Below are positions 17,963 through 26,731 of a DNA stretch of 64,000 nt, one piece after another; position 1 is the stretch's first letter, and each line of letters starts with the position of its first letter. This DNA comes from Flammeovirga pacifica. GTDB lineage: Bacteria > Bacteroidota > Bacteroidia > Cytophagales > Flammeovirgaceae. Under the pieces are notes generated by a model. It saw only the letters and a list, made by a program, of their open reading frames with translations, was not told where the DNA came from and made no database searches. The stretch lies in NCBI RefSeq assembly GCF_000807855.2, contig NZ_JRYR02000001.1:4306045-4370044 (forward strand). Reading direction: 5' to 3'. Position numbers and translations under genes: made by a program.

Positions 17963-20896
17963 TTATTTTATGGCATCTAGAAGTATCTCGACGGGATGTA
18001 ATGCATCACGGTCTGTACCATCTTTTATTTGATGACGACAACTTGTACCTGAAGCCGCCACAATAACGTCCTTATCTAGTGCTCTTACCGTTGGGAATAA
18101 TACAAGCTCTCCAACTTGCATAGACACTTCATAATGTTCTTTTTCATACCCAAAAGAACCCGCCATACCACAACACCCAGTTGGGATAATTTGTACTTTA
18201 TAGTTTTTAGGTAAACTCAACATTTGTTTACCGGTTACTTGTGTACCCGTAGCCTTTTGTTGACAATGAGTATGAAGTTTAATCAATTTTTCTTCATCAG
18301 TAAATTGATCTTCAGAAATTCTACCTGCTTTCAGTTCATTGGCAATAAATTCATCAATCATTAAAGCATGTTTAGCTAATTTGTTAGCAGCGGGCTTTAA
18401 ATGTGGATGAACTAAATCAGGGTATTCATCTCTGAACGCCATTATTGTAGATGGTTCGATACCAATTAAAGGAGTTTCTTCAGAAATGTAATCTTTCAAC
18501 ATGTCAACATTTTTACAAGCAAGATCTTTAGCCTCGTCTAGGAACCCTTTAGAGATAAATGTTCTACCACTATCTACATGGGGTTGATAGTGGACCTCGT
18601 AACCTAATTTCTCTAATAATTCAATCGTTTTTAAACCGATTTTAGTATCATTAAAGTTGGTAAATTCATCACAGAAAATATATACTTTTCCTTTAGGAGC
18701 AGCTTTAGTAACATATTTGTTTAGCCAACTCTTAAATGTGAATTTATGCACTTTTGGAACAGATCTTTCCGAAGCAAAACCCGTAAACGATTTAAAAATA
18801 CTGCCTGTTAATGGATTACTGATCATTAAGTTGAATAACCCCGGAGTAAGCATAGCTAATTGCGTTAACTTAGGGAAGAAGGCAATTAATTTTGTTCTTA
18901 AAGGTGCTCCATTCGCTTTATAATACTGATGTAAGAATTCAGCTTTAAGCTTGGCAATATCAACGTTAGATGGACACTCTGATTTACAGCCCTTACACGA
19001 TAAACATAAATCCATTACTTCATAAATCTCTTTATGATTAAAACGGTTGATTTCGTAAGGAGCTCTTAAATACTCTCTTAATATATTTGCTCTAGCTCGA
19101 GTAGTGTTTTTCTCATTTCTCGTAGCCATGTAAGAAGGACACATAGTTCCTCCTGTTACTTCTGTTTTACGGCATGCGCCAGCACCATTACAAAACTCTG
19201 TAGCTCTTATGTAACCTTGTGCATCACTAAAGTCTAAAGTTGTTTTTATATCTGGAGTTTCAATACCAGGCATAAATCTTAGACTTTCATTCATTGGTGG
19301 AGTATCAACGATTTTATTGGGATTGAAAATATTATTTCCGTCCCAAGATCTTTTGACTGATTCAATAAGTTTAAAGTTTTTCTCACCTACCATAAACTCA
19401 ATAAATTCTCCTCTCAATCGTCCATCACCATGTTCACCACTCAAAGATCCTCTATATTTTTTGACCAAATGGGCAATGTCATCGGCAATGGTTTTAAACA
19501 TTTGATTACCATCTTGCGTCTTTAAGTCCAAAATAGGACGAAGATGAAGTTCCCCTGACCCCGCATGTGCATAGTGCACACAGGTTAAATCATATTTTTT
19601 TAAGGTGATATTAAACTCCTCGATATAGGCTGGTAAATCTTCAACATCAACAGCAGTATCTTCAATTACAGGAGCAGCTTTTGGGTCGCCCGGAACATTT
19701 GATAATAAACCAAGACCAGCCTTACGCAAATCCCAAACTCTTTTTACATCTGCACCTTCAACTAATTTGAAGTAATGACCCATGCCAGCCTCTTTGTAAG
19801 CGGCTTCTAAGTCTGCGGCCACTTGTTGCATTTCTTCTTGGGTATCTCTTGCAATTTCTGTTACCAAAACTGCAGCAGGATCTCCGTCTAAGAAAAATCT
19901 ATTCTGACGATGTTCAACACTGTTTTTTGTACAGTCTAAGATATATTTATCCATTAGTTCTACCGCTGTAGGGTCGAACTTAAGTGAGATAAGGTTTGCT
20001 TTTAATGATTCATCAATTGAATCGAATTGTGCACAAAGAACGCCTTTAAATTTAGGGGGCGTTGGGTTACAATGTAATTTTATTTCTGTAATAAAAATTA
20101 GAGTACCTTCCGACCCTGCAATCAATTCACAAAAGTTAAATGGCTTTCCATTGGGATTAAAAGGCTGCATTAATGCTAATAAATCGATAGCATAACCTGT
20201 ATTCCTTCTAGGAATAGAAGGTTTTGGGAATTCTTTAGCAATTTCTTCTCTAACATCTTCAGGAAGTAACATTTCTTCAACTTCTTTATAAAGTTGACCT
20301 TCTAAAGTATCTAATTGTGCTTTTTGTTTAAATTCTTCAGAAGAGACTTCATTAAAAATGGCTTCAGAACCATCACTTAGGAAACCTCTAACTTCTAGGA
20401 GGTGGTCTCTTGTAGATCCATACATTACTGAGTTTGAACCACAAGAATTATTACCCACCATACCTCCAATCATGGCTCTATTAGCTGTAGAAGTTTCTGG
20501 CCCGAAAAATAAATCGTAATCTTTTAGGTGTTTGTTTAACTCATCGCGAATAACTCCAGGCTGTACTTTTACCCAACCTTCTTCTTTATTTACTTCTAAA
20601 ATTTTGGTGAAGGTTCTAGAAACATCCACTACAATACCGCTACCTACAACCTGACCAGCAAGAGAAGTTCCTGCAGTTCGAGGAATTAAAGAGGTATTAT
20701 ATTGGTTAGCAAATTGAATTAAAATTTTGATATCTTCCTCGTCGCTTGGAAAAGCAACAGCAAGTGGTAACTCTTTGTATGCAGAAGCATCGGTAGAGTA
20801 GAGCGTTTTCATGACATCGTCATAATGCAATTCACCTTTAAGGCTTTGTTGTAATTTCTGTAGATGTCTGTTGTTAATATTCAATTTTGCTGTCAT
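17963..20896 (-). CDS. FAD-linked oxidase / Fe-S fusion, D-2-hydroxyacid dehydrogenase (YdiJ-like)
   Basis: A protein of 977 residues with three parts. Residues 1-540 form a PCMH-type FAD domain and FAD-oxidase C domain (RTAGTSLAGQVVG, MIGGMVGNNSCGSNS, HAGSGELHLRP, GEHGDGRLRG). Around 565-660 there are two cysteine clusters, CNGAGACRK and CLSCKGCKSECP, for Fe-S clusters. The C-terminal part resembles the CCG domain of glycolate oxidase GlcF, with CCGMAGSFG at residue 908. This layout matches E. coli YdiJ (D-2-hydroxyglutarate dehydrogenase) and D-lactate dehydrogenases that feed electrons to quinone. The exact substrate is not determinable. Monocistronic. Confidence 0.9.
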   Translation of the reverse strand: MTAKLNINNRHLQKLQQSLKGELHYDDVMKTLYSTDASAYKELPLAVAFPSDEEDIKILIQFANQYNTSLIPRTAGTSLAGQVVGSGIVVDVSRTFTKILEVNKEEGWVKVQPGVIRDELNKHLKDYDLFFGPETSTANRAMIGGMVGNNSCGSNSVMYGSTRDHLLEVRGFLSDGSEAIFNEVSSEEFKQKAQLDTLEGQLYKEVEEMLLPEDVREEIAKEFPKPSIPRRNTGYAIDLLALMQPFNPNGKPFNFCELIAGSEGTLIFITEIKLHCNPTPPKFKGVLCAQFDSIDESLKANLISLKFDPTAVELMDKYILDCTKNSVEHRQNRFFLDGDPAAVLVTEIARDTQEEMQQVAADLEAAYKEAGMGHYFKLVEGADVKRVWDLRKAGLGLLSNVPGDPKAAPVIEDTAVDVEDLPAYIEEFNITLKKYDLTCVHYAHAGSGELHLRPILDLKTQDGNQMFKTIADDIAHLVKKYRGSLSGEHGDGRLRGEFIEFMVGEKNFKLIESVKRSWDGNNIFNPNKIVDTPPMNESLRFMPGIETPDIKTTLDFSDAQGYIRATEFCNGAGACRKTEVTGGTMCPSYMATRNEKNTTRARANILREYLRAPYEINRFNHKEIYEVMDLCLSCKGCKSECPSNVDIAKLKAEFLHQYYKANGAPLRTKLIAFFPKLTQLAMLTPGLFNLMISNPLTGSIFKSFTGFASERSVPKVHKFTFKSWLNKYVTKAAPKGKVYIFCDEFTNFNDTKIGLKTIELLEKLGYEVHYQPHVDSGRTFISKGFLDEAKDLACKNVDMLKDYISEETPLIGIEPSTIMAFRDEYPDLVHPHLKPAANKLAKHALMIDEFIANELKAGRISEDQFTDEEKLIKLHTHCQQKATGTQVTGKQMLSLPKNYKVQIIPTGCCGMAGSFGYEKEHYEVSMQVGELVLFPTVRALDKDVIVAASGTSCRHQIKDGTDRDALHPVEILLDAIK

Positions 20897-21150
20897 TCTA
20901 AAAAATATTATGAGTGTAATCGCACCTGAACTACGAATATTGTAATAGTATTAATCCCAAAGTGCAAATATAATAGGCAGGAGTGGATTATCTTTCACGT
21001 TATTCATTGAAATTTTAGAAATTAAATAATTATCGGTTGTATATTTGGCATTATTTTTCGATTTTTTGTTTATTGAGAAATGCCTTTGCAACACTTTACC
21101 GAGTTTTTGGGTATAATTACTAATAAGAAGAATTTATTTTTTTAAACTAT

Positions 21151-21696
21151 ATGAGGTTGAACGTCAATATATTAAGGTGTTTATTCTTTATGGTCCTTTA
21201 CTTAGGATCAACCTTAACTTATGCTCAATATTATGATGAAGAGCAGATGATAGAAGATCCTCTTGTTAAACCTCACATTTGGTCACAACTAAAAGAGTCT
21301 CCCACTGATGAAAAACTTTGGGCAATGTATTTTGGAAAAGATCTATTTGATATTACAGCGGAAGAATATCAATTGTATGAGATTTTAAAAAAGGATTTAT
21401 TAAACACAGATAAAAGTTACTTACAAGAACAGGAGCAAGCTAGGATAGATAGAGTCCTGTCACAATCAACTGTTTCTGAAAATGAATTTGAGTCCTGGAC
21501 TAGAAATATTAGTCTAAATTTCGGACAAATTGAATTATATTTTACTGATAAATTCTCTTCACTTGGTAGTGAATATGTTCCTTATTCTGAATTATATGAA
21601 GAAGGAGAATATAATTTGACTCAGTGGGTAGATGAACATGAATCCAGGTTAAAAGAACTAGAAGAATTAAATTCTATAAATAATGGAGATTATTAA
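21151..21696 (+). CDS. hypothetical secreted protein
   Basis: A protein of 181 residues with a signal peptide (LFFMVLYLGSTLTYA, cleavage near residue 25). The mature part is acidic, rich in Glu and Tyr, probably helical, and carries no motif I recognise. It ends just before a terminator shared with oxyR on the other strand. The shared terminator is the only link to that gene. Confidence 0.6.
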   Translation: MRLNVNILRCLFFMVLYLGSTLTYAQYYDEEQMIEDPLVKPHIWSQLKESPTDEKLWAMYFGKDLFDITAEEYQLYEILKKDLLNTDKSYLQEQEQARIDRVLSQSTVSENEFESWTRNISLNFGQIELYFTDKFSSLGSEYVPYSELYEEGEYNLTQWVDEHESRLKELEELNSINNGDY

Positions 21697-21710
21697 AATT
21701 TCCAGTGTAT

Positions 21711-21747
21711 AAAAAATCCCAATCGATAAACTCGGTTGGGATTTTTT
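21711..21747 (+). terminator. bidirectional terminator
   Basis: Arms AAAAAATCCCAA / TTGGGATTTTTT around a 13-base loop between the convergent secreted-protein gene and oxyR. Confidence 0.85.
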
Positions 21748-21758
21748 ATTTAATCTCG

Positions 21759-22703
21759 TTATCTCCATTCTACTACGCTACCTCTTTCTCTAGTAAGCAT
21801 TTCTTTAGGAACGTTTTCTTTAATACATTCTTCCAAAACTTTTATCATACTAGCCTTGGCAAAGTTTCTTGCATAAACCAAACTCACTTCTCGCATAGGA
21901 CGTTCTTCTGCGAAAGTTCTTATCTGGTCTTTACCATTCTCAGGAAGAAGATCAACCGCTAATTCTGGTAAAAGAGTAAACCCTCCTTCCTTATCAACCA
22001 AACGAATTAAAGTTTCTAAAGAACCACTTTCATATGAAATAGGTAAAGAACTATTCATTTTATTCGTTCTCTGGTAGGAACATAAATTGATCATCTGATC
22101 TCTGAAACAGTGTCCTGCAGAAAGTAACCAAATATCTGGAGAGGTTACATCATTTAAACTAACCTCTAACTGATTCTCAAATTTATAATCTGGGTTAGTG
22201 TACACCATAATTTCCTCGTATAATAAAGGCAACTCCTGAATACCATTCTCATTAATAGGTGTTACTAATAAGCCAACATCAATTAAATCTTTATGTAATT
22301 GAGAAATGATTTCTTCTGTTTGCAGTTCTTTTACGATTAATTTTAAATTGGGATACTTCCTTGAGATGTCACCTACAAAAAGTGGTAATAAATAGGGGGC
22401 AAGGGTTGGAATTACTCCCAATTTTAATTCACCATTGATTTCACCTTTGTGCTGAAGGATGATATCGTCTACTTTTTTGGATTCTTGAAGGACAATTTTT
22501 CCTTGTTCAATAATCTTCTTACCAATCTCCGTTGGAATAATGGGTTGTTTCCCTCTGTCGAAAATAACAACATCGAGTAACTCTTCGAGCTTTTTAATTT
22601 GCATACTCAACGTAGGTTGGGTAACAAAACAAGCTTCAGCTGCAGCAGAAAAACTTTGATATTGATCTACTGCAATTATATATTCTATTTGTGTGATTGT
22701 CAT
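21759..22703 (-). CDS. oxyR: hydrogen-peroxide-sensing LysR regulator OxyR
   Basis: A protein of 314 residues. The N-terminal winged helix-turn-helix (AAEACFVTQPTLSMQIKKLE) and effector domain are typical LysR. Two cysteines at 199 and 208, in GHCFRDQMINLC, match the redox pair of E. coli OxyR in both context and numbering, so it should form the peroxide-induced disulfide. It is divergent from the pterin genes; the 293-base gap between them holds an inverted repeat (22869-22895) that may be a regulatory site. No catalase or peroxiredoxin gene lies nearby. Confidence 0.95.
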   Translation of the reverse strand: MTITQIEYIIAVDQYQSFSAAAEACFVTQPTLSMQIKKLEELLDVVIFDRGKQPIIPTEIGKKIIEQGKIVLQESKKVDDIILQHKGEINGELKLGVIPTLAPYLLPLFVGDISRKYPNLKLIVKELQTEEIISQLHKDLIDVGLLVTPINENGIQELPLLYEEIMVYTNPDYKFENQLEVSLNDVTSPDIWLLSAGHCFRDQMINLCSYQRTNKMNSSLPISYESGSLETLIRLVDKEGGFTLLPELAVDLLPENGKDQIRTFAEERPMREVSLVYARNFAKASMIKVLEECIKENVPKEMLTRERGSVVEWR

Positions 22704-22868
22704 ATGATCATTAATTTGTCATAAAAATACCAACTTAAACACATCAAAGGAAAAATATAAAACCACTTTTTTAAAAACATTTTAATTTTTTAGTGGTTAT
22801 TCTAAATGTAAAAGGAGTTAACACTTATTAAAGTAGAAATTTAATTATATTCATGTTGCAACATCATT

Positions 22869-22895
22869 TGTGATAATGATATTAAACTTATCACA
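22869..22895. promoter_or_regulatory. inverted repeat between oxyR and the pterin genes
   Basis: TGTGATAA (22869-22876) and its complement TTATCACA (22888-22895) are separated by 11 bases. It lies between two divergent promoters. It may be an operator for OxyR or another factor; the spacing does not fit a Crp site. Confidence 0.4.
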
Positions 22896-22925
22896 TTTGA
22901 AATTAGATAATTAACGTTACTCTTT

Positions 22926-22933
22926 TAACTTTG
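22926..22933 (+). promoter_or_regulatory. -7 promoter element upstream of the pterin genes
   Basis: TAACTTTG matches the Bacteroidota -7 consensus TAnnTTTG and lies 63 bases before the ATG at 22997. A TTTG at 22896 is 26 bases upstream, too far for a standard -33 element. Confidence 0.4.
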
Positions 22934-22996
22934 TGATTTCCTTTAGGTACGCATGTTTCAAATTGATCTAAATTAATTAGATCGAAATACATTTTA

Positions 22997-23407
22997 ATGA
23001 AAGTAACAGTATCAAGGACTGCACATTTTAATGCGGCTCATCGCTTACACAATCCAGATTTATCCGATGAATTGAATAAGAAAATCTTCGGAAAATGTAA
23101 TAACCCGTATTATCATGGACATAATTATAACCTTACAGTAAAGGTTACAGGAAAAATTGATGAAGTAACAGGTTATGTTATTGATATGAAAATTCTTAGA
23201 GATATCATTCAGCAACATGTACTTGATAGACTTGATCATAAAAATTTAAATGAAGAGGTAGAAGAGTTTTCTTCATTAAACCCAACCGCTGAGAATATTT
23301 GCGTAGTAATATGGCAAATTCTCAGGGATCAATTAGAAGAAAAGTTTGACCTAAAAGTAATTTTATATGAAACAGAACGAAACTTCGTGGAATACCCTTC
23401 AGTCTAA
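22997..23407 (+). CDS. 6-pyruvoyl-tetrahydropterin synthase / 6-carboxytetrahydropterin synthase (QueD) family
   Basis: A protein of 136 residues, complete for the family. Zinc ligands are His15 (AHFNAAHRL) and His40 and His42 (HGHNY); the catalytic Cys34 sits in [13 protein letters not shown]. The CNNP context is closer to 6-pyruvoyl-tetrahydropterin synthases than to many QueD proteins, so the product may be a tetrahydropterin or the queuosine precursor. It is followed directly by folE, whose product supplies its substrate dihydroneopterin triphosphate. No queE or queC is in the window. Confidence 0.92.
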   Translation: MKVTVSRTAHFNAAHRLHNPDLSDELNKKIFGKCNNPYYHGHNYNLTVKVTGKIDEVTGYVIDMKILRDIIQQHVLDRLDHKNLNEEVEEFSSLNPTAENICVVIWQILRDQLEEKFDLKVILYETERNFVEYPSV

Positions 23408-23423
23408 AGTCGTACAGAACGGT

Positions 23424-24095
23424 ATGGAAGTATATAGAGATACAGATATAGATGAAATTGGGGACAATCACATTGGTACATCCTACGATACACCAATGAA
23501 AGAGGACGCATTTGAACTATCTGATGAAGAGAAAATAAAGAAAATTTCAAGTCATTTTCGTGAAATTATGGATACTTTAGGTTTAGATCTTAAAGATGAT
23601 AGCCTTAGAGGTACTCCTGATAGAGTAGCAAAAATGTACGTAAAAGAAATATTCAGTGGTCTAAATCCAGAAAATAGACCTGATATCAAACTCTTTGATA
23701 ATAAATACAAGTACGATGAAATGTTAATTGAGAAGAATATTCACTTCTTCTCTAATTGTGAACATCACTTTGTACCAATCATTGGTTTTGCACATGTTGC
23801 TTATATCTCGAATGGAAAAGTGATTGGTTTATCTAAGATTAACCGTATTGTACAGCATTATGCAAAAAGACCTCAGGTTCAGGAGCGTTTAACAGTACAA
23901 ATTGCAGAAGATCTAAAGAAAACTTTAGGCACTGAAGATGTAGCTGTTTTAATTGATGCTAAGCATTTATGCGTTTCTATGAGAGGTATTGAAGATACTT
24001 ACAGCGCTACGGTTACATCACATTTCTCTGGAAAATTTAAAGATGAAGCAACTCGTAGAGAGTTTTTAAGTCTTGTTCCAAAACCTACAGAATAA
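23424..24095 (+). CDS. folE: GTP cyclohydrolase I
   Basis: It converts GTP to dihydroneopterin triphosphate. The ATG at 23424 gives 223 residues and leaves 17 bases after the upstream stop; an ATG at 23367 would overlap the upstream gene by 41 bases. Zinc ligands are visible in NCEHHFVP and HLCVSMRG, and [20 protein letters not shown] and [10 protein letters not shown] are family signatures. The first 35 residues are a non-conserved extension. It forms a two-gene pterin operon. Confidence 0.95.
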   Translation: MEVYRDTDIDEIGDNHIGTSYDTPMKEDAFELSDEEKIKKISSHFREIMDTLGLDLKDDSLRGTPDRVAKMYVKEIFSGLNPENRPDIKLFDNKYKYDEMLIEKNIHFFSNCEHHFVPIIGFAHVAYISNGKVIGLSKINRIVQHYAKRPQVQERLTVQIAEDLKKTLGTEDVAVLIDAKHLCVSMRGIEDTYSATVTSHFSGKFKDEATRREFLSLVPKPTE

Positions 24096-24130
24096 ACATA
24101 ACCTATTATCATTAGATATAAAGAAATACA

Positions 24131-24167
24131 AGAGATGAACACAAACGTGTTCATCTCTTTTCTTTTT
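24131..24167 (+). terminator. terminator of the pterin operon
   Basis: Arms AGAGATGAACAC / GTGTTCATCTCT with a 4-base loop, followed by TTTCTTTTT. Confidence 0.9.
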
Positions 24168-24305
24168 AATGAAATACTGTTAATTTGTGTAAGGTATATC
24201 TTATCAATTGAATGATGAGATTATAATCTTTAAAGTAAAAGTAAATCGATCCATAAGGATAGAACTTTTTACAATACTAATCTTTAAGTACTCTTCATCA
24301 ATTTT

Positions 24306-24842
24306 ATGAAAAAAATACTATTCCTCTTTTCATTCTTGTTCTTTTCTACACTTTCTATGGCTCAGATACATTTTGGTATAGGTGGTGGAGGTAGTCAAGG
24401 TGTTGGAGATCTTTCTCCCTTTTCTAGTACAGGTTTTAGTGCCTACATAGAGTTTGGTTATAATGCTGGAGACAAATGGGATGGGATATTATCTGGACAG
24501 GTAAATGGTTTTGCAGCTATTCCGATAGATCCATCTTTAACCCATGCATGGTATCAGGTACCAATTATTGCTTCTGGTAGATATTATTTTTTAGGTAAAG
24601 AAGGAACACTTTTTCATCCCTATGTTCAAGGTGGTTTTGGAGGTGTGAAATCGTATTTTTTACAAGCAAGAGGTACAGGGCAGGATCCTAAGTTAATAGA
24701 CGATTTTTGGAGTTTTGGACTTAGAGGAGGTGTAGGTGCAACTATCGCAATATTTAATTTACAGATGAATTATCTTTATTCTGGTAATTATCAAGGATAC
24801 ACTCTTGGGGCATTAGATTTTACTATCGGATTTTATTTTTAA
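24306..24842 (+). CDS. secreted outer-membrane beta-barrel-like protein
   Basis: A protein of 178 residues with a signal peptide ending in SMAQ (cleavage near residue 19). The mature part is made of alternating short strands rich in Gly and aromatic residues (SAYIEFGYNAG, HPYVQGGFGG, GLRGGVGATI, TIGFYF) and ends in an aromatic residue, typical of small eight-stranded outer-membrane barrels. No specific function can be assigned. It has its own terminator. Confidence 0.7.
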   Translation: MKKILFLFSFLFFSTLSMAQIHFGIGGGGSQGVGDLSPFSSTGFSAYIEFGYNAGDKWDGILSGQVNGFAAIPIDPSLTHAWYQVPIIASGRYYFLGKEGTLFHPYVQGGFGGVKSYFLQARGTGQDPKLIDDFWSFGLRGGVGATIAIFNLQMNYLYSGNYQGYTLGALDFTIGFYF

Positions 24843-24851
24843 TAATAAAAA

Positions 24852-24891
24852 AAACAGCTTCCATAAAATGGAAACTGTTTAATGTTTTTTT
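24852..24891 (+). terminator. terminator of the beta-barrel gene
   Basis: Imperfect stem AAACAG-TTCCAT / ATGGAA-CTGTTT, one internal mismatch, followed by AATGTTTTTTT. Confidence 0.65.
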
Positions 24892-25040
24892 CAGTTCAAT
24901 ATATAAAAACTCTTTTCAATTCTATGATCGAAATATCTTTAGTTTACTTTAAATTACTTTAGTATATATCACGTATTACATATTAAAGAGTTCAATTTGT
25001 TATTACTTATTTAGAAATAAAAAAGAGAGTGTTAGAAAGC

Positions 25041-25074
25041 AAAAAAGCCATCTTAAACTAAGACGGCTCTTTTA
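25041..25074 (-). terminator. probable terminator of the T9SS protein pair
   Basis: Imperfect stem AAAAGCC-TCTTA / TAAGA-GGCTCTTTT with a 3-base loop; on the minus strand it is followed by six T. Confidence 0.6.
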
Positions 25075-25229
25075 TTAATCACACAACATTTTATTTCTTA
25101 TAACTCATCAATTTACATTTTAGATCATTTTTCTAAAGTTAAATTGCGATTGAGTTATTGTTCTTTTCAACCTTGATATAAATTAAATAACGTATTATTT
25201 CCCTTCAGGGAGGGGTTTATTATCAATTG

Positions 25230-26726
25230 TTATTGATGTTGTATGATGATTTCTTCATGACTACACATTTTTCCATTTCTGTAAATCATCAATGAATAGA
25301 TACCATTTTCTAGAATGGAAGTATCAATGATAAATTCATTATTATCATAACTATACTTATTAATAGGGAAAACTTGTGCCGTTTCTACATGTATGAATTT
25401 AAAAGTAAATTGATCCTCATTATTATTTACTGTCGTCACTTTTAATTGTGTATCAGCAGGGTTTGGATAGACCTTATCGATAGACTTTTCAATGATATTT
25501 GATTGGATAAATACACTTTGTGTCCATGATTCTTTTTTACCATCTAAGTCTACTTCAGTAAGTTTATATGTACTTTCACCTTGTGAAGGTTTAGAATCAA
25601 TGAAACTATAGTTTAACTCTATATTAGAATTTCCTGATGCTTTAATTTTATCTTTTACCACAGTAAAGTTTTTACGATCTCTAGACCTTTCAATAGTAAA
25701 ATAACTCGTATTGATTTCTGTCTGAGTTGTCCAATTCAGTATTACTTCATGATTTTTGACAATAGCATGGAAATCACTTAATTCTACAGGTAAGCTAATT
25801 GCCATAGGATTAGGCATTATTGAAATCATTTCTTTAATATCGGGAGTGAGATGGTTTTCAATATTATCAATATTATGATTAGGTTGATCTCCAAAATATC
25901 TTTTTGCGATATTATCCAAGCCTCCTATAGCAATGACTTGTCCATAAGGAGGATGATCTTGTGAGTTAGGTGAAAGTGTAGACCAATGATCGTGATGATG
26001 ATCATCGTCGTCGTCGTCATCGTCGTCATCGTCGTCATCATCATCATCGTCATCATCATGATCTCTATGATGGTGATGATTGTCAATTGAAAGTGCTCTA
26101 ATCATTCCTAATACTAATAATTTACTATTTGGAGCATTTGGTGTTCGATTTAATAAAGTATGATGATGATGGTGACTGCTATAATGAGGATAAGTTGGAT
26201 TAAATTGAATATGACCATTTAAAATGACATCATTGGCTATTATCATTTGGTTGTAATTATTAAAAATAGCAAGATGATCATGTTCTAATTTTTTAGTTCC
26301 AAACATTTTAAAATTTTGCCCAACTGATATTACTCCATAATTTTCGAACCAAATTTCATCATCATCTTCATCCTGAATTGTGAAATCACCAAATACTGAT
26401 ATTCCTCCTCTGTTATAGTTTTTTTCATCATCAGTTTCGAAAATCATTAAATTTCCTTTTACTATTAGTATAGCATGAGTTTCTACAATCAAATGTCCGT
26501 CATGACTACTGTGATTAAAATAAGGATGATGGTAACCTCTGTGACTCTCTATGGATCTATGATGGTCTTTATGTTCAATTCTTAGGTCACCGTCTACCAG
26601 AACAGTATCATAAGAATGAACAATAAATCGAGCATAGGTACCAGGTGGTACTTTAATTATTTCTCCTTGTAAGGAAATAGAAATAAATAAAGATAAGAGT
26701 AGTAATAGTGTTTTAATTTTATTCAT
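25230..26726 (-). CDS. T9SS-secreted protein with His clusters and a 19-Asp tract
   Basis: A protein of 498 residues with a signal peptide (LLLLLSLFISISLQG). The middle is strand-rich and beta-helix-like, with many histidines (HHHHH, HHHH) and a run of exactly 19 Asp encoded at 26001-26057 by mixed GAT/GAC codons, flanked by HHHHRDH and HHHDH. A fibronectin-like segment (LNWTTQTEINTSYFTIERS) precedes a type A T9SS sorting domain starting at KVYPNPADTQLKV. The His/Asp region should bind divalent metal ions; function beyond that is unknown. It is 5 bases downstream of a gene with the same layout. Confidence 0.8.
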   Translation of the reverse strand: MNKIKTLLLLLSLFISISLQGEIIKVPPGTYARFIVHSYDTVLVDGDLRIEHKDHHRSIESHRGYHHPYFNHSSHDGHLIVETHAILIVKGNLMIFETDDEKNYNRGGISVFGDFTIQDEDDDEIWFENYGVISVGQNFKMFGTKKLEHDHLAIFNNYNQMIIANDVILNGHIQFNPTYPHYSSHHHHHTLLNRTPNAPNSKLLVLGMIRALSIDNHHHHRDHDDDDDDDDDDDDDDDDDDDHHHDHWSTLSPNSQDHPPYGQVIAIGGLDNIAKRYFGDQPNHNIDNIENHLTPDIKEMISIMPNPMAISLPVELSDFHAIVKNHEVILNWTTQTEINTSYFTIERSRDRKNFTVVKDKIKASGNSNIELNYSFIDSKPSQGESTYKLTEVDLDGKKESWTQSVFIQSNIIEKSIDKVYPNPADTQLKVTTVNNNEDQFTFKFIHVETAQVFPINKYSYDNNEFIIDTSILENGIYSLMIYRNGKMCSHEEIIIQHQ

Positions 26727-26731
26727 TTTAA

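Larger units (their letters stand above)
24843..25229. other. intergenic region with two terminators
   Basis: 387 bases between convergent genes. They hold a hairpin for the barrel gene and a second hairpin at 25041-25074. I see no reading frame or RNA gene in the rest. Confidence 0.6.

Noticed and set aside
22869-22895. Crp-type binding site between oxyR and the pterin genes
   Set aside because: The half-sites are separated by 17 bases instead of 6, so it does not fit a Crp site; it is kept only as an unassigned inverted repeat.
25981-26070. GAT/GAC trinucleotide repeat as a possible CRISPR or non-coding repeat
   Set aside because: It is in frame inside a secreted protein and encodes an Asp tract; there are no spacers.
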